Source: Rhizobium sp. P40RR-XXII (GTDB taxonomy: Bacteria; Pseudomonadota; Alphaproteobacteria; Rhizobiales; Rhizobiaceae). Taken from it: DNA of 64,000 nucleotides. Below, piece after piece: positions 8,107-15,908 of the stretch. The stretch's first letter is position 1, and each line of letters begins with the position of its first letter. A program made the translations under genes and the position numbers. Location of the stretch: the NCBI RefSeq assembly GCF_012641405.1, contig NZ_JABAII010000019.1:1-64000 (forward strand), written 5' to 3'. The notes beneath the pieces are model-generated. The model saw only the letters and a list, made by a program, of their open reading frames with translations. It made no database searches and had not been told where the DNA came from.

Positions 8107-9414
8107 TCAGATATCGAGCGTGCTGTCGCGCTCCCACTGGGTAAAATGCGAGCAGTAGGCATTCCATTCTTGATGCTTGAGCTTGAGATAGGCTTCGGAG
8201 AACTCCGAGCCGATCGCCTGCTTCAAGCCTTCGTCCTCGTCGTAGGCCCTCAACGCATCGAGCAAGTTGAGCGGCAGGCGCGGCGCATTCTTCACCAGAT
8301 GGCCCTCCGCATACATGTCGATATCGTGGTGCGGTCCGGGATCGGCTTTGTTGCGCAAGCCGTCGAGGCCGGCGGCGATAATGATCGCCTGCAGCAGGTA
8401 GGGATTGACGGCGCCGTCAGGCAGACGCAGCTCGAAGCGGCCGGGACCGGGCACGCGCACCATGTGCGTCCGGTTGTTGCCGGTCCATGTCACGGTATTG
8501 GGAGACCAGGTGGCCCCCGAGGTCGTGCGCGGTGCGTTGATGCGCTTGTAGGAGTTCACAGTCGGATTGGTGATGGCCGCCAGCGACGAAGCATGTTTCA
8601 TGATGCCGCCGAGGAAGTGCTTGCCCTCCGCTGAAAGGCCGAATTCCGCCTCTCTATCGGCAAAGACGTTGGTCCTGCCGTCATTGCTCCACACCGAAAT
8701 ATGGCAATGGCAGCCATTCCCTGTAAGACCCTTGAAGGGCTTGGGCATGAAGGTCGCGCGAAGCCCATGCTTCTCAGCGATCGACTTGACCATGAACTTG
8801 AAGAAGGAGTGCTTGTCGGCCGTCTGCAGCGCATCGTCGAACTCCCAGTTCATCTCGAACTGGCCGTTGGCGTCCTCATGATCGTTCTGATAGGCGCCCC
8901 AGCCGAGTTCGAGCATGTAGTCGCAGATCTCGGCGATGACGTCGTAGCGGCGCATGACGGCCTGCTGGTCATAGCAGGGTTTTTCGGCGGTGTCGTATTC
9001 ATCAGATATCTTGCTGCCATCTGCGGTGATCAGGAAGAACTCGGCTTCAACACCAGTCTTGACCCGCTTGCCTTCCGCCTCGACTTGGCTGACGAGCTTC
9101 TTCAACACGTTGCGCGGGGCCTGGGCGACGATCTCGCCATCCATCATCAAATCAGCGGCGACCCAGGCAACCTCCTTCTTCCACGGGAGTTGGATGACGG
9201 AGGACGGGTCTGGCACGGCGAAAAGATCGGGATGCGCAGGTGTCATGTCGAGCCAGGTCGCAAAACCGGCAAAGCCCGCACCATCTTCCTGCATCCCGGC
9301 AATCGCCTGGGCCGGCACCAGCTTGGCGCGTTGGCCGGAGAAAAGATCCGTATAACTGATCATGAAATATTTGATGCCTTTGTCCTTTGCAAAGGCAGCA
9401 AGATCCAGTGTCAT
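8107..9414 (-). CDS. gmaS: Gamma-glutamylmethylamide synthetase (glutamine-synthetase family)
   Basis: This 435-residue protein has the glutamine-synthetase fold: GVEAEFFL for the metal/glutamate site, NGCHCHISVW for the substrate loop, and the C-terminal glutamate-binding region beginning VPGPGRFELRLPDGAVNPY. Its length and divergence from GlnA match the GlnT/GmaS branch. GmaS joins methylamine to glutamate with ATP, making gamma-glutamylmethylamide, the entry step of the N-methylglutamate pathway. mgsABC directly upstream and mgdABCD nearby support this strongly. A GlnT-type glutamine synthetase is the alternative from sequence alone. Confidence 0.9.
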   Translation of the reverse strand: MTLDLAAFAKDKGIKYFMISYTDLFSGQRAKLVPAQAIAGMQEDGAGFAGFATWLDMTPAHPDLFAVPDPSSVIQLPWKKEVAWVAADLMMDGEIVAQAPRNVLKKLVSQVEAEGKRVKTGVEAEFFLITADGSKISDEYDTAEKPCYDQQAVMRRYDVIAEICDYMLELGWGAYQNDHEDANGQFEMNWEFDDALQTADKHSFFKFMVKSIAEKHGLRATFMPKPFKGLTGNGCHCHISVWSNDGRTNVFADREAEFGLSAEGKHFLGGIMKHASSLAAITNPTVNSYKRINAPRTTSGATWSPNTVTWTGNNRTHMVRVPGPGRFELRLPDGAVNPYLLQAIIIAAGLDGLRNKADPGPHHDIDMYAEGHLVKNAPRLPLNLLDALRAYDEDEGLKQAIGSEFSEAYLKLKHQEWNAYCSHFTQWERDSTLDI

Positions 9415-9492
9415 TCTCGTTCCCCTTTGGATTTCTTCGAGACACTTCGATTTATGTATGCAACCGCCGGGCTCTTCGGCCCGGCCGGAAAG

Positions 9493-10821
9493 TCAAAAGC
9501 CTCCTTTGCCCGGATACCAGTTGGTACCGGCAAGCGGAATCTGCGCCATGGCGGCGGCTTCCATCGTCAGCGCGCACAAATCCTCCGGCTCGAGGTTGTG
9601 CAGGTGATTCTTGCCGCAAGCGCGCGCGATCGTCTGCGCTTCCAGCGTCATGACTTTCAGATAATTGGCAAGACGACGGCCAGCGGCAATGGGATCGAGC
9701 CGGCTTGCGAGCTCCGGGTCCTGTGTTGTGATGCCGGCCGGGTCCTTACCCTCGTGCCAATCGTCATAGGCGCCGGCCGTCGTGCCAAGTTTCTGATACT
9801 CTTCCTCCCACTTGGGATCGTTGTCGCCGATCGCAACCAGCGCCGCCGTGCCGATGGCGACCGCATCCGCGCCGAGCGCCAAAGCCTTTGCGACGTCGGC
9901 ACCGGAACGGATGCCGCCGGAGATGATGAGCTGCACCTTGCGGTGCATGCCAAGATCCTGCAGCGCCTGGACGGCGGGACGGATACAGGCGAGTGTCGGC
10001 ATGCCGACATTCTCAATGAAGACATCCTGGGTCGCCGCCGTGCCGCCCTGCATGCCGTCAAGCACGACGACGTCGGCACCGGCCTTTACCGCAAGGGCCG
10101 TATCGTAATAGGGACGCGCGCCGCCGACCTTCACGTAGATCGGTTTTTCCCAGTCGGTGATCTCGCGCAGTTCCATGATCTTGATTTCGAGGTCGTCCGG
10201 CCCGGTCCAGTCCGGATGACGGCAAGCCGAGCGCTGGTCGATGCCCTTCGGCAGATTGCGCATATTGGCGACGCGATCGGAAATCTTCTGGCCGAGCAGC
10301 ATGCCGCCGCCGCCGGGCTTTGCGCCCTGTCCGACGACCACTTCGATGGCATCGGCGCGGCGCAAGTCCTTAGGGTTCATGCCGTAGCGCGAGGGAAGAT
10401 ACTGATAGACCAGCATTTGCGAATGGCCGCGCTCCTCGTCCGTCATGCCGCCATCGCCCGTCGTGGTCGACGTTCCTGCCAGCGTCGCGCCACGACCGAG
10501 CGCTTCCTTGGCGTTGCCTGAAAGGGCACCGAAGCTCATGCCGGCAATGGTAATCGGGGTCTTGAGCGTGATGGGCTTCTTGGCAAAGCGGCTGCCGAGG
10601 ACGACAGTCGTATCGCACTTCTCGCGATAACCTTCGAGCGGATAGCGGGAGATCGACGCACCGAGAAAAAGCAGGTCGTCGAAATGCGGCACCTTGCGTT
10701 TCGTGCCGGCGCCGCGAATGTCATAAATGCCGGTCGCCGCCGCCCGGCGGATTTCCGCCAGCGTATGATCGTCGAAGGTGGCGGACTTGCGCGGCGGCGT
10801 ATGCGGATTGTGGTAGCTCAT
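9493..10821 (-). CDS. mgsC: N-methylglutamate synthase subunit C (FMN-binding glutamate-synthase-like)
   Basis: This 442-residue protein corresponds to the FMN-binding central domain of glutamate synthase. It shows the phosphate-binding GGIRSGADVAKALALGADAVAIGTAAL, the KPGGGGMLLGQKI segment and the VVLDGMQGGTAATQDVF segment. In methylotrophs MgsC with MgsA and MgsB makes N-methylglutamate from gamma-glutamylmethylamide. It is separated by 15 bp from mgsB and 78 bp from gmaS. Because the GATase and GXGXG domains are separate neighbouring proteins, this is the split MgsABC arrangement and not ordinary GltB. Confidence 0.9.
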   Translation of the reverse strand: MSYHNPHTPPRKSATFDDHTLAEIRRAAATGIYDIRGAGTKRKVPHFDDLLFLGASISRYPLEGYREKCDTTVVLGSRFAKKPITLKTPITIAGMSFGALSGNAKEALGRGATLAGTSTTTGDGGMTDEERGHSQMLVYQYLPSRYGMNPKDLRRADAIEVVVGQGAKPGGGGMLLGQKISDRVANMRNLPKGIDQRSACRHPDWTGPDDLEIKIMELREITDWEKPIYVKVGGARPYYDTALAVKAGADVVVLDGMQGGTAATQDVFIENVGMPTLACIRPAVQALQDLGMHRKVQLIISGGIRSGADVAKALALGADAVAIGTAALVAIGDNDPKWEEEYQKLGTTAGAYDDWHEGKDPAGITTQDPELASRLDPIAAGRRLANYLKVMTLEAQTIARACGKNHLHNLEPEDLCALTMEAAAMAQIPLAGTNWYPGKGGF

Positions 10822-10836
10822 AAGGTCCCCTTCGCC

Positions 10837-11523
10837 TTAGTACGCGTCGGCATTGTCGATGTTGAAGTTATAGAGCTTGCGCGCCGATCCATAGCGCTTG
10901 AACTCTTCCGGTCTGACGCCGCGCACGCCGGCCCTTTCCAGAAGCTCGGAGAGCTTTTCCAGGTGCTCCGGCCGCATCTCCTTCTCGATGCAATCGGAGC
11001 CGAGGCTTTTCACCGAGCCGCGAACGAAGAGCTTGGCCTCATAAAGGCTGTCGCCGAGTGCATCTCCGGCGTCGCCAAGCACCACCAGATGGCCGGATTG
11101 ACCCATGAAGGCGGACATGTGGCCGATACTGCCATGGACGACGATGTCGATGCCCTTCATCGAAATGCCGCAGCGCGAGGCGGCATTGCCCTTGATGACG
11201 AGCAGGCCGCCGTGGCCGGTCGCGCCGGCATACTGGCTGGCATCGCCTTCGATGACGACCGTACCGGACATCATGTTTTCCGCAACGCCGGGGCCGGCGG
11301 AGCCATGCACGGTGACATTGCCGCCATCGTTCATCCCGGCGCAGTAATAGCCGACGGACCCTTTAATATCGACGGTGACCGGCGCGTCGATGCCGGCGGC
11401 GACCGCATGATGGCCGCGCGGATTGACGACTTCGAAGGCTGTATCGTTGGCGCCCGCCGCAAGGCTATGGAGAGCGCTGTTGAGTTCACGCAGCGGCGTG
11501 ACTGATAGGTCGAAAACTGGCAT
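10837..11523 (-). CDS. mgsB: N-methylglutamate synthase subunit B (GXGXG domain)
   Basis: This 228-residue protein is built mostly of the right-handed beta-helix seen at the C-terminus of glutamate synthase. Successive turns carry repeated G-rich motifs such as GYYCAGMNDGGNVTVHGSAG, GATGHGGLLVIKGNA and SAFMGQSGHLVVLGDAG. It has no catalytic residues of its own and is thought to hold the MgsA and MgsC modules together. The ATG at 11523 is chosen because the upstream extension of the frame overlaps mgsA and looks non-coding. The gap to mgsA is 31 bp. Confidence 0.9.
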   Translation of the reverse strand: MPVFDLSVTPLRELNSALHSLAAGANDTAFEVVNPRGHHAVAAGIDAPVTVDIKGSVGYYCAGMNDGGNVTVHGSAGPGVAENMMSGTVVIEGDASQYAGATGHGGLLVIKGNAASRCGISMKGIDIVVHGSIGHMSAFMGQSGHLVVLGDAGDALGDSLYEAKLFVRGSVKSLGSDCIEKEMRPEHLEKLSELLERAGVRGVRPEEFKRYGSARKLYNFNIDNADAY

Positions 11524-11554
11524 GAAAGAACTCTCTCGATTGCGACAAGCCTGA

Positions 11555-12463
11555 TCAGGCCGCTTTTTCGTGATCCCAGAAATAGACGGTTGCCGGCTCC
11601 GGCTCCCAGATGCGGGCATTCTCGATGCCCGGGAGACTGACCAGCGCGCGATATTCGGAGCCGAAGGCTACATATTGATCGGTTTCCGCCATGACCGCCG
11701 GCTTGCAGGCGATGGGATCACGAACGACGCCAAAGCCGGACTTGGTACCGACGACGAAGGTGAAGAAGCCGTCGAGATCGTCGACCGCGCTTTCGAGTGC
11801 TGCCCCGAGATCCTTGCCTTTTGCCATCTCGGCCGTGAGATAAGCGGCCGCCACTTCGGTATCGTTTTCCGTCTCGAACGTCATGCCCTGGCGCTTCAGC
11901 TCGCGGCGCAGGTTGTTGTGGTTCGACAGCGAGCCGTTATGGACCAGGCATTGATCCGAGCCGGTCGAGAACGGATGCGCTCCGAGCGTGGTCACAGCCG
12001 ATTCCGTCGCCATGCGCGTATGGCCGATGCCGTGCGTGCCGGACATGGCGGTGACTGCGAAGCGAGAGAGGACGTCCTTCGGTAGACCGACTTCCTTGTA
12101 GATCTCGACGGTATCACCGCTGCTCATGACACGGATATTCGGACGCATTGCCGTCAGGGCCACCCTGCCCTCATCAAGCTTGTCTTTGGCAAGAGTGATG
12201 ACTGCATGCGTGCTCTTGACCACCACGGTCACCGGGACATCGAGCGCCCGCCTCAATTCATATTCCAGTCCGTCGAAATCCTTTACCGGATCCGCCGACT
12301 GAACGGTTATCTTCGCCGTGTTGCCATTGTCGTTCCCGTAGATCGCAATGCCCGCGCTATCAGGTCCGCGATCGGTCATCGTGATCAGCATGGAAGACAA
12401 AAGCGCGCCGAGTTTCGGTTCCAGCGCCCTATCCTTCAAGAAGAGACCGACAATTCCACACAT
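11555..12463 (-). CDS. mgsA: N-methylglutamate synthase subunit A (class II glutamine amidotransferase)
   Basis: This 302-residue protein begins MCGIVGLF, so removal of Met exposes the N-terminal nucleophile Cys of class II amidotransferases. The TTG two codons upstream would bury that cysteine and is rejected. Further motifs are TDRGPDSAGIAIYG, HTRMATESAVTTLGAHPF, LVHNGSLSNHNNLRREL and NDTEV. It should hydrolyse gamma-glutamylmethylamide and deliver methylamine to MgsC. It is the first gene of the minus-strand operon; the 93 bp upstream hold an AT-rich box shared with dmmD. Confidence 0.92.
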   Translation of the reverse strand: MCGIVGLFLKDRALEPKLGALLSSMLITMTDRGPDSAGIAIYGNDNGNTAKITVQSADPVKDFDGLEYELRRALDVPVTVVVKSTHAVITLAKDKLDEGRVALTAMRPNIRVMSSGDTVEIYKEVGLPKDVLSRFAVTAMSGTHGIGHTRMATESAVTTLGAHPFSTGSDQCLVHNGSLSNHNNLRRELKRQGMTFETENDTEVAAAYLTAEMAKGKDLGAALESAVDDLDGFFTFVVGTKSGFGVVRDPIACKPAVMAETDQYVAFGSEYRALVSLPGIENARIWEPEPATVYFWDHEKAA

Positions 12464-12527
12464 GCCCAAACCCTCCGTTTTCGCATCTGCAAAAATGGCT
12501 ATCAGGTCTAATGCCGTTTTTCAACTC

Positions 12528-12548
12528 AAAAGAATATTTTTTTCTTTT
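12528..12548 (-). promoter_or_regulatory. AT-rich inverted repeat upstream of mgsA
   Basis: AAAAGAA (12528-12534) and TTCTTTT (12542-12548) form an inverted repeat with a 7-bp AT spacer in the 93-bp gap between the XRE-cupin gene and mgsA. Within it GAATATTTTTTTC (12532-12544) matches 12 of 13 bases of the box upstream of dmmD. It may be an operator for the neighbouring regulator. A weak terminator for the regulator gene is the alternative. Confidence 0.4.
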
Positions 12549-12556
12549 AAGGCAAG

Positions 12557-13240
12557 TCAGTCGGTCTTGCCGCGTTGTGGGTAACTGATGATCGACAGAT
12601 ATTTTGCCGGCAGTTTCACCAGTACTTCCGGCCCATGCGGCGCGTCTGCATCGAAGAAGAGACTGTCGCCTGGCTGCATGGGATAGAGCTGATCGCCGTG
12701 GCGGTACATCACCTCGCCTTCCAGCATATAAAGGAACTCCATGCCCTCATGTTGGAAAGTGGGGAAGATATCGGAATCCGCCGTCAGCGTAATGAGATAA
12801 GGCTCGACGATGACGCCGCTCGAATTGTTGTCGATATGGCCGAGGAGATTATACTGATGGCCGGCACGCGTGCCGCGGCGTTCGAGTTCGACACCCTGGC
12901 CGGCCTTCACGAAAACAGCATTGCGCGGCTCTTCGTACCGGCGGAAGAAGGCGGTGAGCGGCACGCCGAGCGCGCGCGACAGCGACTGCAGCGTCGTCAG
13001 CGACGGCGAGATATTGCCGTTCTCGATCTTCGACAGCATGCCAAGCGAAATACCGGTTGCGGCCGCTAGATCCGTCACCGTAATGCCGAGCTTCTTGCGA
13101 TAGGCGCGAACCTCGTGGCCGATCGCCATTTCGAGATTGTTTTCCTTCGGTTCGCGAACCGCATGCGGATTCTGCAAGAAAGCCGAGCGTGCAGCATGGG
13201 ATTGGTCGTCGGTCGATATTTTGTCTGCCTTGGTTTTCAT
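12557..13240 (-). CDS. XRE-family transcriptional regulator with C-terminal cupin domain
   Basis: This 227-residue protein has a helix-turn-helix of the XRE/Cro type (about residues 42-96, including VTDLAAATGISLGMLSKIENG) and a C-terminal cupin_2 sensor domain (about 150-222, including HEGMEFLYMLEGEVMYRHGD and the PGDSLFFDADAPHGP metal-site region). Proteins of this build usually sense a small metabolite and control the neighbouring catabolic genes. It lies on the same strand directly upstream of mgsA and is the best candidate for controlling the mgs-gmaS-dmm genes. The ligand is unknown; a methylated amine or glutamyl derivative is only an inference. Confidence 0.88.
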   Translation of the reverse strand: MKTKADKISTDDQSHAARSAFLQNPHAVREPKENNLEMAIGHEVRAYRKKLGITVTDLAAATGISLGMLSKIENGNISPSLTTLQSLSRALGVPLTAFFRRYEEPRNAVFVKAGQGVELERRGTRAGHQYNLLGHIDNNSSGVIVEPYLITLTADSDIFPTFQHEGMEFLYMLEGEVMYRHGDQLYPMQPGDSLFFDADAPHGPEVLVKLPAKYLSIISYPQRGKTD

Positions 13241-13318
13241 TCTATATCCTTTTTGCCGGCAGGGCTTGCTGGGAAGGACTCTATCCTCTCAGTGAAATTT
13301 CCTCAACTGCCACGAAAA

Positions 13319-14278
13319 TCAGGCGCGTCGGGTTTCGCCGGGCGCGATCCCATAGCGAGAGCGGTAGGCCCTGGAAAAATGCGCGCCGCTGGAAAAGCCG
13401 GTGGCGATGGCGATTTCGGAAATCGACAGCGGGCTCTGCTCCAGGAGCCGCCGGGCATGCTGCAGCCGTATCAGCCGATATTGATCGAGGAATGTCGCGC
13501 CGAGATGAGCGGCAAACAGCCGGTCGAGATGACGCGGCGTGACGCCGGCAATTCGCGCCATCGCGGCACGGTCGAGCGGCATCTCGATCGTCTCCTCCAT
13601 TTTTTCAAGCACGCTCAGCAGACCCGGGTGGTGGACGCCATAACGTTCGGCAAGCGAACCGCGTTGTGGCGCCGTCGGCTCGCCGACTTCGGTGTGCAGA
13701 TACCAATCGCTGACGCGCCGGGCGAAATCGGCGCCCATGCGCTCGCCAATCAAGACATGCATCATGTCGAGCGGCGCGATACCGCCGCCGCAGGTGATCC
13801 GATTGCCGTCGATGACGAAGCGTGCCTGGCGCGGCGAAAGCGCCGGAAAGGCTTCCAGCAAGGCGGGCGCATGCTCCCAATGAATGGTGAAATCGCGCTC
13901 CGCCAGAAGACCGGCGGCGGCGAGCAGATAGGGACCGCCGGAAATCCCGCCGATTCGGACGCCTTCGCGTGCCAACTGGCGAAGACAGGCGAGAACAGCG
14001 GGATAATACCAATCGCGCGGTGACCCGCCGGCGCAGACGAAGACCGTGCCGAGGCCGGATCCGCGACCTGGAAGAGGCCCGGCCGGCACCGGCACGCCGC
14101 CCGACGATACCGCCGGGGTGCCATCAGGCGAGAAAGTCGACAATCGATAGATTTCTCGCCCGGCCAGCAGATTGGCGGCGCGCAGCGGCTCGCTCGCGGA
14201 CGCAAATGACATCAGCGCGAATCCCGGGATCAGGATGAAGCCGATATTTTGGATATTCCTTGCGTCAATCGAAGCCAT
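13319..14278 (-). CDS. GlxA-family transcriptional regulator (DJ-1/PfpI plus AraC domains)
   Basis: This 319-residue protein has a DJ-1/PfpI-like domain (about residues 8-180) and a C-terminal AraC double helix-turn-helix (about 215-310, including MARIAGVTPRHLDRLFAAHLG and SISEIAIATGFSSGAHFSRAYRSRYG). The usual nucleophile-elbow cysteine is replaced (GGISGGPYLL), so the domain senses rather than catalyses. Relatives control catabolism of methylated nitrogen compounds such as glycine betaine and carnitine. It is transcribed away from mgdABCD with 88 bp between the two start codons, so it probably activates mgd. Confidence 0.88.
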   Translation of the reverse strand: MASIDARNIQNIGFILIPGFALMSFASASEPLRAANLLAGREIYRLSTFSPDGTPAVSSGGVPVPAGPLPGRGSGLGTVFVCAGGSPRDWYYPAVLACLRQLAREGVRIGGISGGPYLLAAAGLLAERDFTIHWEHAPALLEAFPALSPRQARFVIDGNRITCGGGIAPLDMMHVLIGERMGADFARRVSDWYLHTEVGEPTAPQRGSLAERYGVHHPGLLSVLEKMEETIEMPLDRAAMARIAGVTPRHLDRLFAAHLGATFLDQYRLIRLQHARRLLEQSPLSISEIAIATGFSSGAHFSRAYRSRYGIAPGETRRA

Positions 14279-14366
14279 GTCCCTTTTCTATCGAAATAGG
14301 TCCTAATTGTGCAAGTCGACATTTTCTACTCTGTCATCATGGCCGGAATTCAAAGCGGACACGACC

Positions 14367-15617
14367 ATGCGCTATTCGGCTTTCTCTGTCTTCCTCAACG
14401 GGCTTCGCGGCAATACCGGCTGGGCGCCCGCCTGGCGTCAGCCGCAACCGAAACCGCATTATGACGTCATCATCGTCGGTGGCGGCGGGCACGGTCTGGC
14501 AACCGCCTATTATCTTGCCAAGACGTTCGGCATCACCAATGTCGCAGTGCTGGAAAAGGGCTATCTCGGCTCGGGCAACATCGGCCGCAACACCACGATC
14601 ATTCGCTCGAACTACCTGCTGCCCGGCAACAACCCCTTCTACGAGCTCTCCATGAAGCTCTGGGAAGGACTGGAGCAGGACTTCAATTTCAACGCCATGG
14701 TCTCGCAGCGCGGCGTGCTTAACCTCTTCCATTCGGATGCGCAACGCGACGGCTATACGCGGCGCGGCAATGCCATGCGCCTGCACGGCGTCGATGCCGA
14801 ATTGCTCGATCGCGAAGCCGTTCGCAAAAAGCTGCCCTTCCTGGATTTCGAAAACGCGCGCTTCCCGATCATGGGGGGGCTATTGCAGCAGCGCGGCGGC
14901 ACCGTGCGTCATGACGCCGTTGCCTGGGGCTATGCCCGCGGCGCCGACAGCCGTGGCGTCGACATCATCACCGGCTGCGAAGTGATCGGCATCCGCACCG
15001 ACAATGGCCATGTCCTGGGCGTCGAGACCACGAAGGGCTTCATCCGTTGCGGCAAGCTGGCGCTTGCGGCGGCCGGCAACTCCACTGTCGTCGCCGACAT
15101 GGCGGGTCTGCGCCTGCCGATAGAAAGCCATGTGCTTCAGGCTTTCGTTTCCGAAGGCCTCAAGCCGTTTATCGACTGCGTCGTCACCTTCGGCGCCGGG
15201 CATTTCTATGTCTCGCAATCAGACAAGGGCGGCCTCGTCTTTGGCGGCGATATCGACGGCTACAATTCCTATGCGCAGCGCGGCAATCTCGCGACCGTCG
15301 AGCATGTCGCGGAAGCGGGCGTGGCGATGATCCCGGCGCTGACGCGCGTGCGCTACCTACGCAGCTGGGGCGGCGTCATGGACATGAGTATGGACGGTTC
15401 TCCGATTATCGACCGAACCCATATCGACAATCTCTATCTGAACGCCGGCTGGTGCTATGGCGGCTTCAAGGCGACACCGGCGTCGGGCTATTGCTACGCC
15501 CATCTGATCGCCCGCAACGAGCCGCATGAGACGGCTCGGCAGCTGCGTCTCGATCGATTTCGGCGCGGCTATCAGATCGATGAAAAGGGCGTCGGCGCCC
15601 AACCGAACCTGCATTGA
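14367..15617 (+). CDS. mgdA: N-methylglutamate dehydrogenase subunit A (sarcosine-oxidase beta-like)
   Basis: This 416-residue FAD-dependent oxidoreductase of the DAO/SoxB family carries the FAD motif IIVGGGGHGLATAYYL (about residues 33-48) and a C-terminal LNAGWCYGGFKATPASG segment typical of sarcosine oxidase beta. The ATG at 14367 gives the normal SoxB-like start (MRYSAFSVF); the longer frame is not supported. In the N-methylglutamate pathway this four-subunit enzyme oxidises N-methylglutamate to glutamate and transfers the C1 unit to THF. The mgs/gmaS neighbours favour mgd over true sarcosine oxidase, which is the main alternative. Confidence 0.85.
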   Translation: MRYSAFSVFLNGLRGNTGWAPAWRQPQPKPHYDVIIVGGGGHGLATAYYLAKTFGITNVAVLEKGYLGSGNIGRNTTIIRSNYLLPGNNPFYELSMKLWEGLEQDFNFNAMVSQRGVLNLFHSDAQRDGYTRRGNAMRLHGVDAELLDREAVRKKLPFLDFENARFPIMGGLLQQRGGTVRHDAVAWGYARGADSRGVDIITGCEVIGIRTDNGHVLGVETTKGFIRCGKLALAAAGNSTVVADMAGLRLPIESHVLQAFVSEGLKPFIDCVVTFGAGHFYVSQSDKGGLVFGGDIDGYNSYAQRGNLATVEHVAEAGVAMIPALTRVRYLRSWGGVMDMSMDGSPIIDRTHIDNLYLNAGWCYGGFKATPASGYCYAHLIARNEPHETARQLRLDRFRRGYQIDEKGVGAQPNLH

Positions 15618-15629
15618 GGACATGACGAC

Positions 15630-15908
15630 ATGGCCAGCCTGATTTCCTGCCCTCATTGCGGCATCCGCCCAAAGGAAGAGTTCACTATCAAAGGCGATGC
15701 GAGCCTTGCGCGTCCGGCTCCGGATGCGGGTTCCGACGCTTGGTACGACTATGTCTACCTGCGCGACAATCCGAAAGGGCGGCATAAGGAATATTGGCAC
15801 CACTCCTCGGGCTGCCGCCGCTGGCTGATCGTCGAGCGCGACACAGTCACCCACAAGATCCATGGCGTCAGCGATGCGGCGCTTGCCAAGCTTGGGGGTG
15901 GCGCATGA
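15630..15908 (+). CDS. mgdB: N-methylglutamate dehydrogenase subunit B (sarcosine-oxidase delta-like)
   Basis: This 92-residue delta-subunit homologue has an N-terminal zinc-binding CPHCG, the RDNPKGRHKEYWHH segment and the downstream SGCRRW cysteine, which together form the Zn site known from heterotetrameric sarcosine oxidase. It is structural and has no catalytic role. It lies 12 bp after mgdA, and its stop overlaps the mgdC start as ATGA, so translation is coupled. Confidence 0.88.
   Translation: MASLISCPHCGIRPKEEFTIKGDASLARPAPDAGSDAWYDYVYLRDNPKGRHKEYWHHSSGCRRWLIVERDTVTHKIHGVSDAALAKLGGGA

Noticed and set aside
8701..10521. 606-codon plus-strand ORF
   Set aside because: Long open antisense frame over gmaS and mgsC, typical of GC-rich genes; the minus-strand proteins have clear motifs.
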